DNA of 64,000 bases from Paucisalibacillus globulus DSM 18846 (GTDB lineage Bacteria > Bacillota > Bacilli > Bacillales > Amphibacillaceae): contig NZ_AXVK01000015.1 of NCBI RefSeq assembly GCF_000482485.1, forward strand, positions 62,001 to 126,000. The letters are read 5' to 3'. Below, piece after piece: positions 25,310 through 34,354 of the stretch (positions within the stretch are counted from its first letter, which is position 1; each line of letters starts with the position of its first letter). The position numbers were made by a program, and so were the translations under genes. The notes below the pieces were generated by a model. It ran no database searches. It was given only the letters and a program-made list of their open reading frames with translations, and was not told the origin of the DNA.

Positions 25310-25483
25310 CTATTCTCCTAATTTTAGTTCCTTATCAACCTTTTCTAATAGACCTTCAGCCCAAGTCGTAATCTTATCTTTAAACATAACGGCAATAATA
25401 ATTAATACAGATAAAATAAGTAGAATCTCAATAGTCTCCAAACCTTCTTCGTCTTTCCAAAATCTTACTAAATAATCCTTCAT
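25310..25483 (-). CDS. Flp-type major pilin precursor (small)
   Basis: A 57-residue peptide with the Flp prepilin layout: a 14-residue charged leader MKDYLVRFWKDEEG, cleavage site Gly14-Leu15 with the required glutamate in LETIE, a hydrophobic helix (IEILLILSVLIIIAVMF, 18-34) and a short charged tail. The prepilin peptidase at 18374-18892 is the expected processing enzyme. It lies 21 nt after tadC with AGGGAGAG upstream. Its size and position directly after tadABC make it the likely major subunit of the pilus. It is too short for usual ORF cut-offs. Confidence 0.85.
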   Translation of the reverse strand: MKDYLVRFWKDEEGLETIEILLILSVLIIIAVMFKDKITTWAEGLLEKVDKELKLGE

Positions 25484-25504
25484 AAATAATCTCTCCCTTT
25501 AATT

Positions 25505-26371
25505 TTAAAATACTGCTATTGCAGGATATATAACAATAAGAATTACTGCCGCAAAAATAAAGATAATCGGGAAAATTAATTTAGATGATGCCTCTTCCCC
25601 TTTTATTCTTGTTACAGTTTTTCTTTTGTCCCAAAGTGATACAGACAACTCTTTCAATGAATTTACTAGTAATGCTCCACCTTTTCGATAATTCATTAGA
25701 ACTGTCGTAGTAAAGACGGATACCTCTTGAATTCCACAACGGTAATTCAAATCCTTCATTACATCTTGAAACGGTGTGTTCGAAGATAATTTGTTAACTG
25801 CTTCATTTAATTCAAAATATAGTGGAGAATCGTAGATGTTTCCTTTATTCTGTTCTACACATTTCTTGATTGCTCCCTGAACGGTTTCACCAGCATTCAC
25901 TAATAGAATTATCTTATTAACAAACTCCGGTAATTCCATAATGATAGAATCTTTTCGCTCTCTTACCTTCTTATCTAAATCCCTTACCAAGTAAAAGCTA
26001 ACAATTACAATAATAAACAAAGCATAAAATAGATTACTATAATCCCTATCATCAGCTAAAACCAATACAAGTCCTAAAAACACTAACAATGAAATTACTA
26101 TTATAATTTTTGCAGCATATATCTTGGTATAATCTCGAGAAAATTTACTTCCCCTTAAAATGATCATCTTTTGATGAATATAATTCATTAATCTCGGAAG
26201 CCTCTTGTAAAAATTCACCTTATCAACAATAAAAAATGCATAAGGTGCCAGCATCGGTAATGTAATCTCTTCCTGATATTCTTTAATAAATTGTTCATAA
26301 ATCTTCTTGTTCTTAAATACTAGTATTAAAACAATTAAAACCATCACAAGTAGAATTATCTCTAAAATCAT
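25505..26371 (-). CDS. tadC: TadC-like inner-membrane platform protein
   Basis: A type II secretion GspF-domain platform protein of 288 residues. It has N-terminal hydrophobic helices, the central domain (KIILLVNAGETVQGAIKKCVEQ ... PFQDVMKDLNYRCG) and C-terminal helices (LIFPIIFIFAAVILIVIYPA). The frame is open to 26440, but the ATG at 26371 has AAAGGAAAAGGA upstream and starts the first helix, while the extension lies in tadB. Two such proteins (TadB, TadC) together form the platform of Tad pili. The spacing to tadB is 14 nt. Confidence 0.9.
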   Translation of the reverse strand: MILEIILLVMVLIVLILVFKNKKIYEQFIKEYQEEITLPMLAPYAFFIVDKVNFYKRLPRLMNYIHQKMIILRGSKFSRDYTKIYAAKIIIVISLLVFLGLVLVLADDRDYSNLFYALFIIVIVSFYLVRDLDKKVRERKDSIIMELPEFVNKIILLVNAGETVQGAIKKCVEQNKGNIYDSPLYFELNEAVNKLSSNTPFQDVMKDLNYRCGIQEVSVFTTTVLMNYRKGGALLVNSLKELSVSLWDKRKTVTRIKGEEASSKLIFPIIFIFAAVILIVIYPAIAVF

Positions 26372-26385
26372 GGTCCTTTTCCTTT

Positions 26386-27324
26386 CTAAACCTTGATATC
26401 CATTATCTTTTGACTTATTAACAGTCCACAAATGACACATGTTAATGCTATTGTCATAACGACAGGACCAAATGTTCCAAATTCGTATAGAGGTGCAACG
26501 AAATCTGGAGAGGATACTTTTAGAAAATATGTAATCCCTAAAGGTGCAACAGCCATAATTTTAGACTCTAATTTTTTTTGGGAAATTAACACTTTAATGT
26601 CCTGTTGAATCTCAATTTTGTCAGTGATAATGTCAGAAGTTCGTTTTATTACTTCGACCAAATCACCCCCCGTACGTTTACAGGTAATAAATACATCAGC
26701 AAAATTTCGAATATCATCTATGTCAGATCGATTAGCAAAATCATCAAGTGCTCTTTCTATTATTTCGCCATTTTCAACTCGCCGATTAATTAAATTAAAT
26801 TCCCTAACTATATATGTTTGATCATCAGGATATAGCAATTTTAAATCTTTTAATGCATCACGGAATGCATTTTCAATAGACTGACCTGCAGCTAATGATG
26901 ATGTTAAGGATGATATTGCTTCTTTAAACTGTAAGGATAATTCATCCTTTCGAACATTAATTAATTGTTTCCGTTTAAACTTTGGATAAATAAAACCAAA
27001 TAATGATGCTACAATGGAGAGAACCAAATTATCATAGAATAAGTACGCTACTATATAAATAATAACTCCAGCTATAAGCGAATATTTAATCCACTCTTGA
27101 AAGGAAACTTTATACGTGGCATAATCGATTAATTTATCACCACCAATTGTTCTACTTCGAATAGCTTGAATGGTTCTTTCGCGAATCTGTTTTTCTTTTA
27201 AGTTATTTAACTTTTTCTCTTCATTTACTCTTTTTGCCTTTAAGATCCTACGCAGAACCATAAAACCAATGAGGATAACTATCAGAATAAGTCCGATTAT
27301 TTTATCAATTCCCACTTTGACCAC
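26386..27324 (-). CDS. tadB: TadB-like inner-membrane platform protein
   Basis: A 312-residue GspF-domain protein with a GTG start and GTAGGTGG upstream. The GspF core is visible as SLAAGQSIENAFRDALKDL and FVTCKRTGGDLVEVIKRTSDI-like sequence around 190-240, flanked by helices at 8-25, 80-110 and 270-305. It is partner to TadC and to the ATPase TadA directly upstream (22 nt). Confidence 0.9.
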   Translation of the reverse strand: MVKVGIDKIIGLILIVILIGFMVLRRILKAKRVNEEKKLNNLKEKQIRERTIQAIRSRTIGGDKLIDYATYKVSFQEWIKYSLIAGVIIYIVAYLFYDNLVLSIVASLFGFIYPKFKRKQLINVRKDELSLQFKEAISSLTSSLAAGQSIENAFRDALKDLKLLYPDDQTYIVREFNLINRRVENGEIIERALDDFANRSDIDDIRNFADVFITCKRTGGDLVEVIKRTSDIITDKIEIQQDIKVLISQKKLESKIMAVAPLGITYFLKVSSPDFVAPLYEFGTFGPVVMTIALTCVICGLLISQKIMDIKV

Positions 27325-27346
27325 CTACTTTCAAAAAAACTCTACA

Positions 27347-28633
27347 TTACAGAATCTTTTCTAATAAATCATACTTACCAGATAGCTTCAATTTATCTAC
27401 AGCTTGTAGTTTGTTAGTTGTTCTTTTCAGATTTCCTATTATTCTACCTGTGGAATCTACCCCCTCTTCTTCAAATACAAAAAGTGGGTTTAACTGTATT
27501 TCACCATTTTCTACATCTAGAACTTCGCTGATTTCAAATACTCTTCTTGTATGATCACGAAAGCGAGTTAAATGCACCATAATGTCTATTGCTGAACTGA
27601 TTTGTTTCCGTATTACTTCAATCGGTAGCTCTGCCCCACTTAGCACCATCGTTTCTAGACGACTTAACATATCGTATACGGAGTTAGCATGACCTGTGGA
27701 TATGGAACCATCATGACCTGTGTTCATTGCTTGTAACATATCCAACGCTTCCGCACCACGAACTTCCCCTACGATAATTCGGTTAGGTCTCATACGCAAA
27801 GAAGTTCTAATTAAATCTCTAATCGTAATTTCACCTTTTCCTTCTGTATTAGCATTTCTCGTTTCTAGACTAACTAGGTTAGGAGTATGTAAGATTTTTA
27901 ATTCGGCTGAATCCTCTATTGTAATCAGTCGTTCACTTTTAGGTATGAAATTGGATAATACATTCAGGAAAGTAGTTTTCCCAGATCCAGTTCCCCCGCC
28001 TATAAAAATATTAAATTTAGCTTCCACAAGTACTTTTAAAAAGTCTGCTACTTCTGATGTTATCGCACCAAATTGAATTAGATTTTCAACTGTCATCGGT
28101 TTATCTGGAAATTTACGGATCGTCATTGCTGGTCCTTTTAATGCCACAGGAGGTAGCACAACATTCACACGTGAACCATCTTGTAATCTAGCATCAACAA
28201 TGGGACTAGCTTCATTTACTACCCGATTAACCCTTGATACAATTGCTTGTATTGTATCTTCTAATTTCTGTTGGTTTTCAAACCTAACCCCTGCATTAAA
28301 TACTTGCCCATCTTTTTCAACAAATATTTCATCATAACTGTTAATCATAATTTCTGTTATAGATGGATCATCAAGTATTGGTTGAAGTACACCTAAACCT
28401 CGAAAAGCATGATACATTCGATCTACAATACGCTTAATTTCTGTAGAAGATAGCTTACGCTCACGTGCGTACTCAAATACAGTATCTTCTACAAAGTTTT
28501 TTAATTCCTCATCCGTAATGGAATGCATAAAGTCCAATGTTTCTCGTAGCTTCTCAATTAAATGTTTTGTAATCTCATCTTCTGTTTTAGGTAACTGTTC
28601 ATTTGGAACTTGTTGCATTTTTTTAGTTGCCAA
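27347..28633 (-). CDS. tadA: TadA/CpaF-type pilus assembly ATPase
   Basis: Secretion ATPase of the VirB11/GspE superfamily, 428 residues, that powers Tad pilus assembly. The Walker A GGGTGSGKT is at residues 212-220, the Walker B-like IIVGEVRGAEA at 286-296, and the arginine-rich LIRTSLRMRPNR lies between. The N-terminal domain (1-150) with FRGLGVLQPILDDPSITEIMIN is characteristic of CpaF. It overlaps the end of tadZ by 11 nt. No secretin or TadD is present, as expected for a Gram-positive cell without an outer membrane. Confidence 0.94.
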   Translation of the reverse strand: MATKKMQQVPNEQLPKTEDEITKHLIEKLRETLDFMHSITDEELKNFVEDTVFEYARERKLSSTEIKRIVDRMYHAFRGLGVLQPILDDPSITEIMINSYDEIFVEKDGQVFNAGVRFENQQKLEDTIQAIVSRVNRVVNEASPIVDARLQDGSRVNVVLPPVALKGPAMTIRKFPDKPMTVENLIQFGAITSEVADFLKVLVEAKFNIFIGGGTGSGKTTFLNVLSNFIPKSERLITIEDSAELKILHTPNLVSLETRNANTEGKGEITIRDLIRTSLRMRPNRIIVGEVRGAEALDMLQAMNTGHDGSISTGHANSVYDMLSRLETMVLSGAELPIEVIRKQISSAIDIMVHLTRFRDHTRRVFEISEVLDVENGEIQLNPLFVFEEEGVDSTGRIIGNLKRTTNKLQAVDKLKLSGKYDLLEKIL

Positions 28634-29729
28634 CAGAGGACACCTCCGTGTCTTCCTTTACAAGACTCTTCATTAATCTGAATAATCGCTCACCAATTAC
28701 AGTATCTTCATGGAGTTTTGTTTCCTCACTTTGTAGTAAGAAATGTTCATTAAATGGTAGTCGATCTTCAATGCTAAAATTAAAACGATCAAAACCATTA
28801 AATACATCGGTTCCCATTTTATTAATAACAAAATGAATTTTTGCCCTATCTAGGTTTTCACAAGCTGTATTACTTTCCAATATATACTTACTTCGAGAGA
28901 AACTAGCCTCATCGGAACTCAATAACCAAAATACCTCATCACTAATTTCTAATGCCCTCGTATTTCTCTCATGCAATGTACTATCTAGATCAATAATAAT
29001 AAAGTCATAATCTTTCGTTGCCTTTAATGCTTGAATTAATACCTCTAAATCCTCACCTGTAAATATATCCATTTCTTCCGGATTTACAGGTAAAGCGAAA
29101 TAATCAATTCCAGTCAAATCATCTCGAGATTTTAAGAATTCAATCTTCGATAACAACTTATCTTTATTATTCTTTACGTAATAAAATACCTCCGCAGAGG
29201 ACTCTTTTTCTTCCTTAAAGTAAAGCAGGGTCGTATGTACAGTCTCTAAATTCAAGTAAAATACCCGTTTATCTTTTATGCTTAAGTGTCTTGCCAAGCA
29301 TAGAGAAGATAACGTCTTCCCAACACCACTACTTCCGCCATAAAAACTGATGACGTAGCTTCCAGTGTCACCTTCATTAGATAACAATTGTAAGTTACCA
29401 TTTTCTTCATAAAAAATTGCTAAGACTTTATCTAATAAGTTTTTAATCGGCTGGTATTTTAGAATGTTGGGTACGTCTTCTGGAATGTACTCGTCTTTAT
29501 CCCGAAGTATAATCGTCTTTTCAAATACACTTACATCTATATCTTCTAAGTTATAATCCGTTAATAATATATGTTGTTTTTGGTTACGCATCATTTGATT
29601 AAAGGAATCTTTATTTGTAAAGATTTTGGTGGAAAAGCGGTTGTTGTTATCCGGATTTAACATGAAGTTAGAAAAGTAATCTGCATACGAATCATCACTA
29701 GTTAATAAAACCAACTTTAATTTATTCAT
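28623..29729 (-). CDS. tadZ: TadZ/CpaE-type localisation ATPase
   Basis: A 368-residue protein with a receiver-like N-terminal domain (1-110, no obvious phosphoacceptor set) and a C-terminal MinD/ParA-type ATPase with the deviant Walker A YGGSSGVGKTLSS (about 130-142) and DFIIIDLDS (Walker B). TadZ/CpaE proteins mark the place of Tad pilus assembly. The frame starts at a GTG (29738), but AGGTG precedes the ATG at 29729 at better spacing. It is the first gene of the operon; an 870-nt AT-rich region lies upstream. Confidence 0.87.
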   Translation of the reverse strand: MNKLKLVLLTSDDSYADYFSNFMLNPDNNNRFSTKIFTNKDSFNQMMRNQKQHILLTDYNLEDIDVSVFEKTIILRDKDEYIPEDVPNILKYQPIKNLLDKVLAIFYEENGNLQLLSNEGDTGSYVISFYGGSSGVGKTLSSLCLARHLSIKDKRVFYLNLETVHTTLLYFKEEKESSAEVFYYVKNNKDKLLSKIEFLKSRDDLTGIDYFALPVNPEEMDIFTGEDLEVLIQALKATKDYDFIIIDLDSTLHERNTRALEISDEVFWLLSSDEASFSRSKYILESNTACENLDRAKIHFVINKMGTDVFNGFDRFNFSIEDRLPFNEHFLLQSEETKLHEDTVIGERLFRLMKSLVKEDTEVSSVGN

Positions 29730-29738
29730 ACTATTCAC

Positions 29739-30552
29739 CTACATCAATCGTATTCTTCTTAATTTAAGGTCTTAAAATCTTATATTAGTTATTTATTTAC
29801 AAGTATGTGACATTTATCTTTAATAAATATTACTAGAATTGACACATAAAGATAAGACTTTAGAGCGAAAACAGTATTTATTACCTATGGATCATAATAA
29901 AAATAACTCAGTTTCGAGATATATGAATGGGAAACACTATAAAATTCATTAAAAACCAAACTTCTTTAAACAATTATGCATTAAATGTTCGGTTTATAAT
30001 GAAATTTAATCACTTTTATAGGTTAATTCACTAATATTTATATTTTTACTATTCTTTACAATATCATATAAATATTTTAATAATTCCAAAATAGGAAAAA
30101 GTGACCAATACAAAATACCTAATAATATGAAAAGGAATGACCTTGTAAAGAAATATTAACACTTACGTAATAATACTGTAATAAAATTAGTGATTTCTGT
30201 ATGAGAAATATCGAAAGTTGTCTACGTTCAATTGCCACCAAATTGATATTCTTATGTGACATGTCATTTTAAATAGTAATAAAGTGCGATATAACTTATA
30301 CACTATTATGTTTCAATTTATTTGCAATCATATTGTAGGAACTAATATATATTTTTTTGTTATACGAATGGAAAAGGTGTTATTATTTGATGATTATATG
30401 ATTGAGCTTTCCCAGGTTATATTGAGATGAGTAAATCCACTGGAAAATTGATTTTCTATTAATGAAGAAAAATTTTTCCGAAGTTATGGTACTAATAGAA
30501 TTTTAATTTGTACTTCTGATGAAATGGTAATTTACATTATTGAATAATAAAT
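29739..30552. other. AT-rich gap upstream of the Tad operon
   Basis: More than 800 nt without a supported gene, very AT-rich and full of stops in all frames. It must contain the promoter of the tadZ operon, but I found no convincing -35/-10 pair at standard spacing on the minus strand. One short open fragment (30452-30547, plus strand, no start codon) may be gene debris. The border with the core mtnN region suggests the island was inserted here, though I see no flanking direct repeats. Confidence 0.6.
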
Positions 30553-30596
30553 AAGAAGAGCTAGAATAAAACAATACTGTTTTCCTAGCTCTTCTT
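30553..30596 (-). terminator. Hairpin after mtnN
   Basis: AAGAAGAGCTAG (30553-30564) pairs with CTAGCTCTTCTT (30585-30596), a perfect 12-bp stem with a 20-nt loop, followed on the minus strand by ATTTATTATT. It is 14 nt past the mtnN stop. Confidence 0.7.
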
Positions 30597-30609
30597 ATTT
30601 ATATTTAAA

Positions 30610-31299
30610 CTATAATTTTTCTATAAGATTCATGATGATTTTTGAAGAATTTTGCGAAGCTTTTTCAAGAAATTTATCAAATGAAACGGAAGACTCCTTA
30701 CCCGCAATATCAGATAGTGCACGAATAACAACGAATGGACAGCTATACTGATAACATACCTGTGCAATTGCTGCAGCCTCCATTTCAGCTGCTATCATAT
30801 CCGGAAAACTTTCTCTAATTGTTTTCACACGTTGTGGATCTTCCATAAAGGAATCCCCTGTTGCGATTAACCCAATCTCACCATTTACATTAAGTTGGTC
30901 AATGGCATTCATCGCTTTATCAACTAATGATAAGTCGGATGAAAAAGTTGCTGGCATTCCAGGAACTTGTCCGTATTGATAATTAAATGCTGTTACATCA
31001 ACATCATGATGCACCACTTCTGAAGAAACAACTATATCTCCAACCTCTAGTTTTTCGGAGAATCCACCTGCTGAACCCGTATTAATGATAAACTTTGGAG
31101 AAAATCTCTCCATTAAGATAGTAGTTGCCATGGCAGCATTTACTTTACCAATACCGGATTTTAAAAGTACAACATCTTTTCCAATTAGACTACCCTTTAT
31201 GAACAAACTACCTGCAATAATTGTTTCTTCTTTATCTGTCATTTTCCCTTTAATAATTTCTATTTCTTCATCCATTGCTCCGATAATACCAATGTACAT
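30610..31299 (-). CDS. mtnN: 5'-methylthioadenosine/S-adenosylhomocysteine nucleosidase
   Basis: Hydrolyses MTA and SAH to adenine and the thioribose or ribosyl-homocysteine, in methionine salvage and SAM recycling (and making the LuxS substrate). Length 229. Visible: IGAMDEEI at the start, the phosphorylase-like [11 protein letters not shown], and [18 protein letters not shown] with the catalytic Glu pair, plus RALSDIAG with the adenine-binding Asp. AGGAGG precedes the ATG. In B. subtilis it is followed by cysteine genes mccAB; here a terminator follows. It lies 39 nt after yrrS. Confidence 0.95.
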   Translation of the reverse strand: MYIGIIGAMDEEIEIIKGKMTDKEETIIAGSLFIKGSLIGKDVVLLKSGIGKVNAAMATTILMERFSPKFIINTGSAGGFSEKLEVGDIVVSSEVVHHDVDVTAFNYQYGQVPGMPATFSSDLSLVDKAMNAIDQLNVNGEIGLIATGDSFMEDPQRVKTIRESFPDMIAAEMEAAAIAQVCYQYSCPFVVIRALSDIAGKESSVSFDKFLEKASQNSSKIIMNLIEKL

Positions 31300-31338
31300 G
31301 ATGTCAATTGCCTCCTATAGTAAACCTTATTCAAATCT

Positions 31339-32031
31339 CTATTTTTTATCATTTTCTCTAAGTACCTCTACTAAAGTAGGTTGCCAACCTTGATTTTCAA
31401 CCCAACTTAAATACACTCTGTATATCTCTGTACCAGCCTTATTTGTAACAGTACCGATAGCCTTTTGATCTCCACCATTTCCTATAAACCAAGTTGTCAT
31501 ATCAGCTTCTGTTAGTCCTGTAGCTGCTCGAATTGCCTTCTCCATTTCTTCCCAGTCTTGAGATTCAACAACAAACTGAGTTGTATGTGGTCCTTCTTGC
31601 TCTGTACCAATAGGTTGCCAGTTTTGTTTAAATGCTTCTATAACATTATCGTCGTCTCCAGTAGGGTCGACTTGCTCTTTTTCACCTAGTTCACTATCTA
31701 TCTCATCGTTTGATTCATTACTAGAATCCGTGTCATAATCTTGATTTTCATCTATTTGTGAAGAGTCCTCCTCTGTTTCAGCAGTTTCTTCGTCAGTTTC
31801 CTTCGCTTCTTTTTCATCCTCTTCATTTAAATCTTCATTTTCCGTAGACTCATCATTAGAACCGGCAAGGTTATTGGGTTGTTCTGGTTCATCATCAGGA
31901 CCAAATATCCAAAGGCCGATTAAAAGAATAATAAGGAAGCTTCCAGCAACAATTAATAAGGACATTAGCTTCGTATTTTTACGTCGTTTTTCAAACTTGT
32001 TAACACGAGTATATCTATCAAAATCACTCAT
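31339..32031 (-). CDS. yrrS: YrrS-family (DUF1510) membrane protein
   Basis: A 230-residue single-pass membrane protein: an N-terminal basic cytoplasmic stretch, one helix (LMSLLIVAGSFLIILLIGLWIFG, about 22-45), a 90-residue very acidic low-complexity linker (Glu/Asp/Ser/Asn) and a C-terminal DUF1510 domain (about 140-230; DWEEMEKAIRAATGL, YLSWVENQGWQP). Same position next to greA and mtnN as in B. subtilis. YrrS has been linked to cell-wall synthesis proteins in B. subtilis, but its role is unclear. Confidence 0.9.
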   Translation of the reverse strand: MSDFDRYTRVNKFEKRRKNTKLMSLLIVAGSFLIILLIGLWIFGPDDEPEQPNNLAGSNDESTENEDLNEEDEKEAKETDEETAETEEDSSQIDENQDYDTDSSNESNDEIDSELGEKEQVDPTGDDDNVIEAFKQNWQPIGTEQEGPHTTQFVVESQDWEEMEKAIRAATGLTEADMTTWFIGNGGDQKAIGTVTNKAGTEIYRVYLSWVENQGWQPTLVEVLRENDKK

Positions 32032-32243
32032 ACTAGTTTCCCCTCCCTATGTATACGTTATTATAGTAACATAATTTATATGCTAGGAATAATATCCTTG
32101 TCTTTAATTTTATATTTCATTTTGGTGAATACCAGTCAAGGAACGCATAGAATAATATTCAACTAAAATAGATTTTATTCAAGAAATCCCCATTGATTTT
32201 GGTCAAAAATAATAATAATAACAAAAGATAGTTTTTCAAATTT

Positions 32244-32271
32244 AAAAAGCGGAGATGGTTACTCCGCTTTT
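32244..32271 (-). terminator. Terminator of greA
   Basis: AAAAAGCGGAG pairs with CTCCGCTTTT around a 7-nt loop; on the minus strand it ends in five T. It is 7 nt past the greA stop. Confidence 0.88.
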
Positions 32272-32278
32272 GTTATGA

Positions 32279-32755
32279 CTATTCAACTTTTAATATTTTA
32301 ACTTGGATGTCACCGCCTGGAGTTGTTACAGCTACTTCTTCGCCAATTTCATGGCCAAGAAGGCTTTTTGCCATTGGGGAATCATTAGAGATTTTACCTT
32401 CGAATGGATCTGCTTCAGCGCTTCCAACGATTGTATAGGTTTCTTCTTCACCATCTGGCAACTCCATAAATGTAACTGATTTCCCAAGGGAAACCATATC
32501 CGGATTTTGGTTATCATTTTCGATAATTACCGCATTACGAATCATTTTTTCAACTTGAGCAATGCGTGATTCTACAAATGCTTGCTCATCCTTTGCAGCA
32601 TCATACTCAGAGTTCTCGGAAAGGTCTCCAAAATCACGTGCTACTTTAATACGTTCAACAACTTCTTGTCTTCTTTCTGTCTTTAAGAAAAGAAGCTCTT
32701 TTTCTAATTTCTCTTTTCCCTCGTGTGTCATATAATAACTTTTCTCTATAGCCAT
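32279..32755 (-). CDS. greA: Transcription elongation factor GreA
   Basis: A 158-residue factor that rescues backtracked RNA polymerase by stimulating transcript cleavage. The coiled-coil N-terminus is clear ([19 protein letters not shown]), with the acidic tip [18 protein letters not shown] carrying the catalytic Asp/Glu, and the globular C-terminal domain with [24 protein letters not shown] precedes the ATG. It is downstream of udk by about 115 nt. Confidence 0.96.
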   Translation of the reverse strand: MAIEKSYYMTHEGKEKLEKELLFLKTERRQEVVERIKVARDFGDLSENSEYDAAKDEQAFVESRIAQVEKMIRNAVIIENDNQNPDMVSLGKSVTFMELPDGEEETYTIVGSAEADPFEGKISNDSPMAKSLLGHEIGEEVAVTTPGGDIQVKILKVE

Positions 32756-32869
32756 AAAAAAACACTCCTTTTATCTATCTACTGCTACCAACAATCATAC
32801 TTGGTTGTGATGTATTTCATTCATCTTATAACTCAAAGTATACTATTCATAACTATGGCAGATTTTATT

Positions 32870-33532
32870 TTAATTTTCAATACTTTTGTTCAAACTATTT
32901 CCATTATTTTTTGACAATATCTGCTCAATTTTTGTCGCCATTATATCGATTGCAACATGATTTTCTCCACCTTCAGGGATGATAATATCTGCATATCTTT
33001 TGGTTGGCTCAACAAATTGTAAATGCATTGGACGAACAGAATTTAAATATTGGTCAATCACAGAATCTAATGATCTTCCGCGGTCCTTTATGTCACGAAG
33101 TAACCTTCTAATGATTCTTAAATCTGCATCTGTATCAACAAATACCTTGATATCCATTAAATCAACAAGGCGAGGATCCTCGAGGATCAATATACCTTCA
33201 AGGATGATTACATCTTTTGGCTCCACTCGAATAACGTCTTTTGATCGGTTATGAACTTTATAATCATAAACTGGTTTATCTATAGGTTGGCGACTTAGCA
33301 AAGCATGTATATGTTTAATTAATAAGTCATTATCGAAAGCAAGAGGATGATCATAATTTGTTTTTAAACGTTCTTCAAAAGGTAAATTACTTTGATCTTT
33401 ATAATAATAATCCTGTTCAAGTACAAGGATAGTTTTATCTGAAAATCGCTGGCAAATTGACTTTGTAACAGAAGTCTTTCCACTCCCACTACCTCCTGCA
33501 ACACCAATGACTACTGGTTTGTCTTGCATCAT
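32870..33532 (-). CDS. udk: Uridine kinase
   Basis: Phosphorylates uridine and cytidine in pyrimidine salvage. The P-loop [13 protein letters not shown] is at the N-terminus, EQDYYYKD and NYDHPLAFD follow, and LRRLLRD-like [13 protein letters not shown] covers the lid. The frame opens at 33547, inside the end of trmR, but AAAGGGG sits before the double ATG at 33532/33529; I use 33532 (220 residues). It overlaps no gene with this start and is coupled to trmR (15 nt). Confidence 0.94.
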   Translation of the reverse strand: MMQDKPVVIGVAGGSGSGKTSVTKSICQRFSDKTILVLEQDYYYKDQSNLPFEERLKTNYDHPLAFDNDLLIKHIHALLSRQPIDKPVYDYKVHNRSKDVIRVEPKDVIILEGILILEDPRLVDLMDIKVFVDTDADLRIIRRLLRDIKDRGRSLDSVIDQYLNSVRPMHLQFVEPTKRYADIIIPEGGENHVAIDIMATKIEQILSKNNGNSLNKSIEN

Positions 33533-33546
33533 ACTACCCCTTTTCA

Positions 33547-34185
33547 TTATTTTTTATAACTAATAGCAATTCCATCACCAATAGGTAATATTGTTGTAAT
33601 AAATCCAGGATGGTTTACAAGCCATTCATTATATTCTTTTATTTTTTCTACCATTTTCTTATATCGCTTATGTTCAAAGTTTGGTTCAAGTACATACCCT
33701 CTAAATAAAACATTATCAGAAATGACTATTCCGTTTTCTTTCAGAAGAGGTAATGATAATTCAAAGAACTTTTTGTACTGTCCCTTTGCAGCATCAATAA
33801 ATATACAATTATATTTTCTTTTTTCATCAACAAGCTTCGTTAATTCTTCAAGTGCATCACCATGAATAATTTCAATCATGTTTTCTTTTTGTTGATTTTT
33901 TACATTTTCAACTGCTTGTCCATATCTTATTTCATCACGCTCAATGGTAGTAATTCTTGCATCTGGATTTGCTTCATTCATTCTTAATGCGGAATAACCT
34001 ATAGCTGTACCAATTTCTAATATATTATCAGGTTTATTTAATCGAATTAATTGCATCAAAAAATTTATCCCAACTGGATCCATAATTGGGACATGATCTA
34101 CCTTTGCTTGACTTTCTATCTCATTTACCCAATCTTCTTTTTTGGGTAAATGCTTCACTAAATAATTATTTAACATTTCATCCAT
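33547..34185 (-). CDS. trmR: tRNA 5-hydroxyuridine methyltransferase TrmR (YrrM)
   Basis: A 212-residue class I methyltransferase of the caffeoyl-CoA O-methyltransferase type. The SAM site is [15 protein letters not shown] (about 56-70), then TTIERDE and the metal-binding [15 protein letters not shown] and VISDNVLF. TrmR methylates ho5U to mo5U at position 34 of tRNAs, widening wobble decoding. In B. subtilis it is followed by the genes that make its substrate (yrrN, yrrO = trhP1, trhP2) before udk; here udk follows directly. Confidence 0.92.
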   Translation of the reverse strand: MDEMLNNYLVKHLPKKEDWVNEIESQAKVDHVPIMDPVGINFLMQLIRLNKPDNILEIGTAIGYSALRMNEANPDARITTIERDEIRYGQAVENVKNQQKENMIEIIHGDALEELTKLVDEKRKYNCIFIDAAKGQYKKFFELSLPLLKENGIVISDNVLFRGYVLEPNFEHKRYKKMVEKIKEYNEWLVNHPGFITTILPIGDGIAISYKK

Positions 34186-34354
34186 ATTTTACCCTCATTT
34201 ATACTTATCCTATTAGGATACCAAGTTAATGCATAATTATGTTTAAGAAACCTGATATCCATTGGCTATTTAGCTCCACATATGGGTGGAATGTGAAAGA
34301 TTTCCGTCTCGCCAAAAAAACGGGAAATGTGAAATAGCTTCACACTTCCTCACT

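Noticed and set aside
30452-30547. 31-codon open fragment reading FSINEEKFFRSYGTNRILIC and onward, plus strand
   Set aside because: It has a protein-like composition but no start codon and no recognisable family. Possibly debris; too short to call a pseudogene.
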